Below are positions 60,960-64,000 of a DNA stretch of 64,000 bases, in pieces. Source of the DNA: Nonlabens sp. YIK11 (GTDB lineage: Bacteria > Bacteroidota > Bacteroidia > Flavobacteriales > Flavobacteriaceae). How positions within the stretch are numbered: the stretch's first letter is position 1; each line of letters opens with the position of its first letter. A model generated the notes under the pieces. The model ran no database searches and was not told where the DNA came from. It was given only the letters and a program-made list of their open reading frames with translations. The stretch is from the NCBI RefSeq assembly GCF_001413925.1, contig NZ_LBMJ01000001.1, positions 372,001 through 436,000 on the forward strand, in the 5' to 3' direction. The position numbers and the translations under genes are program-made.

Positions 60960-63900
60960 ATGGCAGATAAAGAACTAAAAGACACCACCCAACTGGACTC
61001 AGGAACCTATGAGATCATCCAGAGTCGTTTGCTCAAGCAAAAAAATGACTTGCAGCAGCGTCTGGCAGCACTCAATGACGAGCGTAAAAAAGTCTTCGGT
61101 TCGCTAGAGACGCGGCTTATTGCAAATGATCGCGTCAATACAGAGAACAACTGTATCGCTCGGGATATTGTGACCATTGGCAATTACAGCCTCTTTGGGT
61201 ACAACGTACACTTTGGCCTGCGTACAGAGATCAAGTTGAGCGACGTTTTTAATGTCTATGAGTTTGATCGTGATGGTGAGGCTGGTGATGCATTACGCTT
61301 TCGCGAAAGCGGAACAAAGCTTCAAATCATTGAGGATCCTATCTTTCAAACCGATTTTGAAAACCTTTACAAATACTACCGCAATACCATATTCTCCAAG
61401 TTTGCCATTGTTGGGAATTACTTGCACATGGTGTTTCAGCTTAGTGATTCCGTGACTGATATCAAGACCTTTAAATGGTTGATCAAGGAGAACGAACTAC
61501 AATACATAGACAATCGCAGCGAGCACGAGTATAGATTTCCGCCGCAATATGGATTCCAGTGGAAGGAAGCCGGACGTGACAATCAGCGATCTGGAAGGCA
61601 TGGTCACGTGTCTATTTTGGACAAGGTTTTTGTAGAAACCATAGGTGGTGACCTCACGATTAAGGTCGAGGATAATACAGATGATGGTCAAGGGATTTAC
61701 CGCGAGGACGTAGAACATCGCGACCAGACACTGGACGATGGTCAGTACCGCTATGCAGATTTAGGCAACTTGATAATTCTTGAGATCAAACCCTTCCAGG
61801 AAGAACCACGCTATTTTGTCTACAATCACAAGATCAAAGAAGTTCAAAAAATAGACAGCATTGCGCAGGCAGCTGTACTGCTTCCAGACGAGCAAGGAAT
61901 TATATTTCCTAGCGGTTATTACCTACAAACTGGAGAATACAACGTATTTCCCAGCGACGCTGGCAAACTAAAGTTTGAGCAAAAGATAGCTTCACCTAAT
62001 GGCGAGGATCATTTATATGTATTCTACAATGCCGCTCAAGGGTTGTATGCATTGATGTCGTATAACGTGATTGACCAGACGGTCAAGACACCTATAATCT
62101 GCAGTGGTTTTACGATTTTGGAACGTGGTGAGCTGTGTTACTTTAGAGCTGGAGAAGAGCAGACTAAGCATCACATCATGCAAATATGGCAAACACCCTA
62201 TTTGAAAGGTGATATCATGCCGTCTGAGCATCAAGATACTATGCTCTATAAAATTGGTAACAAAGACATTGTAAAAGCCATGGCCGAAGCCAATGAGCTT
62301 TTGACGCTATTAAACAAGGAAGATAGTTATGCCGGTTTGTACGATGATATCGCTCGTACTTCTAAAGATATTCTCGATGCCTATTACTGGTTGTCTGAAG
62401 ATGAAACCCAGCAAATCAACATACCGCTTCTTGAAATCAACAAAGCGTCTAACGCAGCTATTGATGAGTTTGAGAAAGTCAAGCAAATGCGTAAACAAGC
62501 CGCTGCCGACACTAAAGATATTTCAAAAAAAGCCGATGCACTTTTCAGCAAAATAAAAAGTACGTCGTTCAAGTCCATTAATGATTTTGTAGAGCTTTTG
62601 ACCCAACTGCGCAGTTTGCGTGGTGAAGCCATAGGTCTATATGAAATACGATATGTAGATACCGATTTCATCAAAGGAATTGAGGAGCAGATCGTTGAGC
62701 AAAACGAGGTAATATCACGTCGTGCAGTAACTTTCTTGCTGGATGATAAAGCACTAGCTCCATACCATGATGCCGTTGCCCAAAAACAAAAAGCACTAGA
62801 CGACACTAAAAAAGTCATCGAGATTAAAAACCTAGAGAAAGAGGTCAATCAGATTGCAGAAGATCTGGAGCTACTTATAGAAATAGTTTCTAACCTAGAC
62901 ATTGAGGATACCTCGCATTCAACCAAAATTATTGAGAACATCTCTTTGATTTTTGCGACCATCAATCAGGTAAAGGCTGCTATTAAGAATAAGATTAAAA
63001 CCGTAGGTAAAAAAGAAGCACAAGCCGATTTTGCAGCACAGTTAAAGTTGATCGATCAGAGTATCATCAATTATCTAGACATTGCAAATACACCTGAAAA
63101 ATGCGATGAATTCCTAACTAAAGTTTCTATTCAGCTAGAAGAGCTGGAAGGAAAGTTTGCCGATTATGACGAGTATATCACAGAGATTATTGCTAAACGT
63201 GAAGAAGTCTATGCCGCTTTTGATAACCGTAAGAGCAGCCTGGTAGAAGCACGTAATAAGAAAGCTATTTCTTATCAAAATGCTGCAGAACGCATCATCA
63301 AAGGTGTCCAAAAACGAGCGCAATCACTAGATAGCATCACAGAAATCAATGGTTATTTTGCCAGTGATTTAATGATCAATAAGGTGCGAGACATTGTCGC
63401 GCAATTAAAGGAGCTGGACGACGCTGGTAAAGCGGAAGCTATTGAAACCGCCCTAAAAGTAGCTCGTGAAGATGCCTTGAGAAAACTTAAGGATAAAAAT
63501 GAACTGTATGAAGATGGTGATAATATCATTAAGCTGGGTAAGCATAAATTTGGCGTCAATAAACAACAGCTGGATTTAACCATCGTCTTCAAGGATAACG
63601 CGCTGTTCTACCATCTTACTGGTACAGATTTTTATCAAGAATTACACAATGAAATCCTGACACAGTCTAAAGAAATCTGGAATCAAGAACTGGTTTCAGA
63701 AAATGCTCAGGTATATCGATCTGCCTACCTCGCCTACTCAATTTTCAAAAATGGAGATCAAGAAGCCTTAAGAACGATGAGTCCGGCAGACTTGTTAGTT
63801 CACGTTCAAGAAATAGCTAGTGGGAACTATTCTGGTGGTTATGTAAAAGGTGTTCATGATCATGATGCCGCACAGATCTTAAGTGTGCTTTTACATAAGG

Positions 63901-64000
63901 ACCATGATTTAGGATTACTCACCTATGCGCCACAAGTACGTGCACAAGCGCAATTTTTCTGGAATAGTCTTGATGATCAACGACGCCTCCATCTTAACCG
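60960..64000 (+). CDS. Giant coiled-coil protein, probably a DNA repair ATPase-type protein (3' end beyond window)
   Basis: An open reading frame begins at ATG 60960 and runs with no stop to the window end (1013 codons so far). The start fits MADKELKDTTQLDSGTYEII. Residues about 80-420 are mixed alpha/beta with YEFDRDGEAGDALRFRESGT, and about 430-880 is helical and likely coiled coil. The visible part has no Walker motif; in related Bacteroidota proteins annotated as DNA repair ATPases an AAA domain lies further on, so that label is inferred from length, order and neighbours. It is probably the last gene of the flotillin operon. The palindrome at 61296 encodes RFRES at residues 113-117. Confidence 0.75.
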   Translation, partial: MADKELKDTTQLDSGTYEIIQSRLLKQKNDLQQRLAALNDERKKVFGSLETRLIANDRVNTENNCIARDIVTIGNYSLFGYNVHFGLRTEIKLSDVFNVYEFDRDGEAGDALRFRESGTKLQIIEDPIFQTDFENLYKYYRNTIFSKFAIVGNYLHMVFQLSDSVTDIKTFKWLIKENELQYIDNRSEHEYRFPPQYGFQWKEAGRDNQRSGRHGHVSILDKVFVETIGGDLTIKVEDNTDDGQGIYREDVEHRDQTLDDGQYRYADLGNLIILEIKPFQEEPRYFVYNHKIKEVQKIDSIAQAAVLLPDEQGIIFPSGYYLQTGEYNVFPSDAGKLKFEQKIASPNGEDHLYVFYNAAQGLYALMSYNVIDQTVKTPIICSGFTILERGELCYFRAGEEQTKHHIMQIWQTPYLKGDIMPSEHQDTMLYKIGNKDIVKAMAEANELLTLLNKEDSYAGLYDDIARTSKDILDAYYWLSEDETQQINIPLLEINKASNAAIDEFEKVKQMRKQAAADTKDISKKADALFSKIKSTSFKSINDFVELLTQLRSLRGEAIGLYEIRYVDTDFIKGIEEQIVEQNEVISRRAVTFLLDDKALAPYHDAVAQKQKALDDTKKVIEIKNLEKEVNQIAEDLELLIEIVSNLDIEDTSHSTKIIENISLIFATINQVKAAIKNKIKTVGKKEAQADFAAQLKLIDQSIINYLDIANTPEKCDEFLTKVSIQLEELEGKFADYDEYITEIIAKREEVYAAFDNRKSSLVEARNKKAISYQNAAERIIKGVQKRAQSLDSITEINGYFASDLMINKVRDIVAQLKELDDAGKAEAIETALKVAREDALRKLKDKNELYEDGDNIIKLGKHKFGVNKQQLDLTIVFKDNALFYHLTGTDFYQELHNEILTQSKEIWNQELVSENAQVYRSAYLAYSIFKNGDQEALRTMSPADLLVHVQEIASGNYSGGYVKGVHDHDAAQILSVLLHKDHDLGLLTYAPQVRAQAQFFWNSLDDQRRLHLN
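61296..61311. repeat. Palindromic repeat copy 19 (perfect, in the giant gene)
   Basis: Perfect core read as RFRES (DALRFRESGTK) at residues 113-117. Confidence 0.95.

Noticed and set aside
1-64000. tRNA or rRNA genes
   Set aside because: No cloverleaf or rRNA signature was recognised in the intergenic regions; reading by eye could miss one, but all gaps are short or filled by repeats.

Overview
The window is chromosomal DNA of a bacterium in the Bacteroidota, most likely the family Flavobacteriaceae. The evidence is a PorP/SprF-type type IX secretion protein, a FolK-deoxynucleoside kinase fusion, a FeoB-associated Cys-rich membrane protein, a DUF3098 gene between ftsX and uppP, promoter-like motifs of the TTTG-N19-TAnnTTTG class, many TTG starts and little Shine-Dalgarno signal. 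Genus cannot be fixed from sequence alone; a marine Nonlabens-like flavobacterium would fit. No rRNA, tRNA, CRISPR array, transposase or prophage was seen. Most genes are housekeeping and complete.

Layout. 1-5.5 kb: gmk-nadD, a lipoprotein, gpsA, an ALDH7-type aldehyde dehydrogenase and a secreted DUF4177-like protein. 5.5-10 kb (minus): a zinc-ribbon membrane protein with an SPFH-GYF_2 protein, then an AlbA_2 (Schlafen-type) protein overlapping a metallophosphatase. 10-20.3 kb: lpxH, a PAS histidine kinase with a response regulator, recJ, an MscS channel, a CxxC carboxymuconolactone-decarboxylase-family protein, recQ with a SpoU-type methyltransferase. 20.3-23.2 kb: cold-shock protein and the feoA-feoB-small Cys-rich protein iron(II) operon. 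23.2-35 kb: GH3-family protein, DUF2797 protein, envelope proteins, AsmA-like protein, queuosine-precursor transporter, folK-dNK fusion, a second SpoU methyltransferase, PorP/SprF and a NifU-type protein. 35-43 kb (minus): a tripartite MacAB/TolC-like efflux operon ending in tsaB. 43-48.3 kb (minus): cytochrome oxidase assembly and accessory operon (ctaB, two subunit III genes, subunit IV, SCO-like, SCO, DUF420, small protein). 48.3-49 kb: a cluster of intergenic repeats. 49-55.5 kb: leuS, and ftsX-DUF3098-uppP-truB. 55.5-64 kb: an XRE/S24 regulator divergent from YbjN-like, PspA, NfeD/YqiJ-like and flotillin (YqiK-like) genes, followed by a very large coiled-coil protein open at the window edge.

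Two things stand out. First, a 16-bp palindrome (CGCTTTCGCGAAAGCG) occurs 19 times (15 perfect, 3 with one mismatch, 1 split by another palindromic repeat). It is spaced more evenly than chance would give, and 13 copies lie in frame inside genes, where they encode RFRES, AFAKA or SLSRK peptides; two of these form the signal-peptide cleavage region. Second, the 55.5-64 kb block looks like a membrane-stress or membrane-microdomain system (YbjN, PspA, OB-fold membrane protein, flotillin, giant coiled-coil ATPase-type protein) with a dedicated regulator that probably cannot self-cleave. It is the best candidate here for an under-described system.
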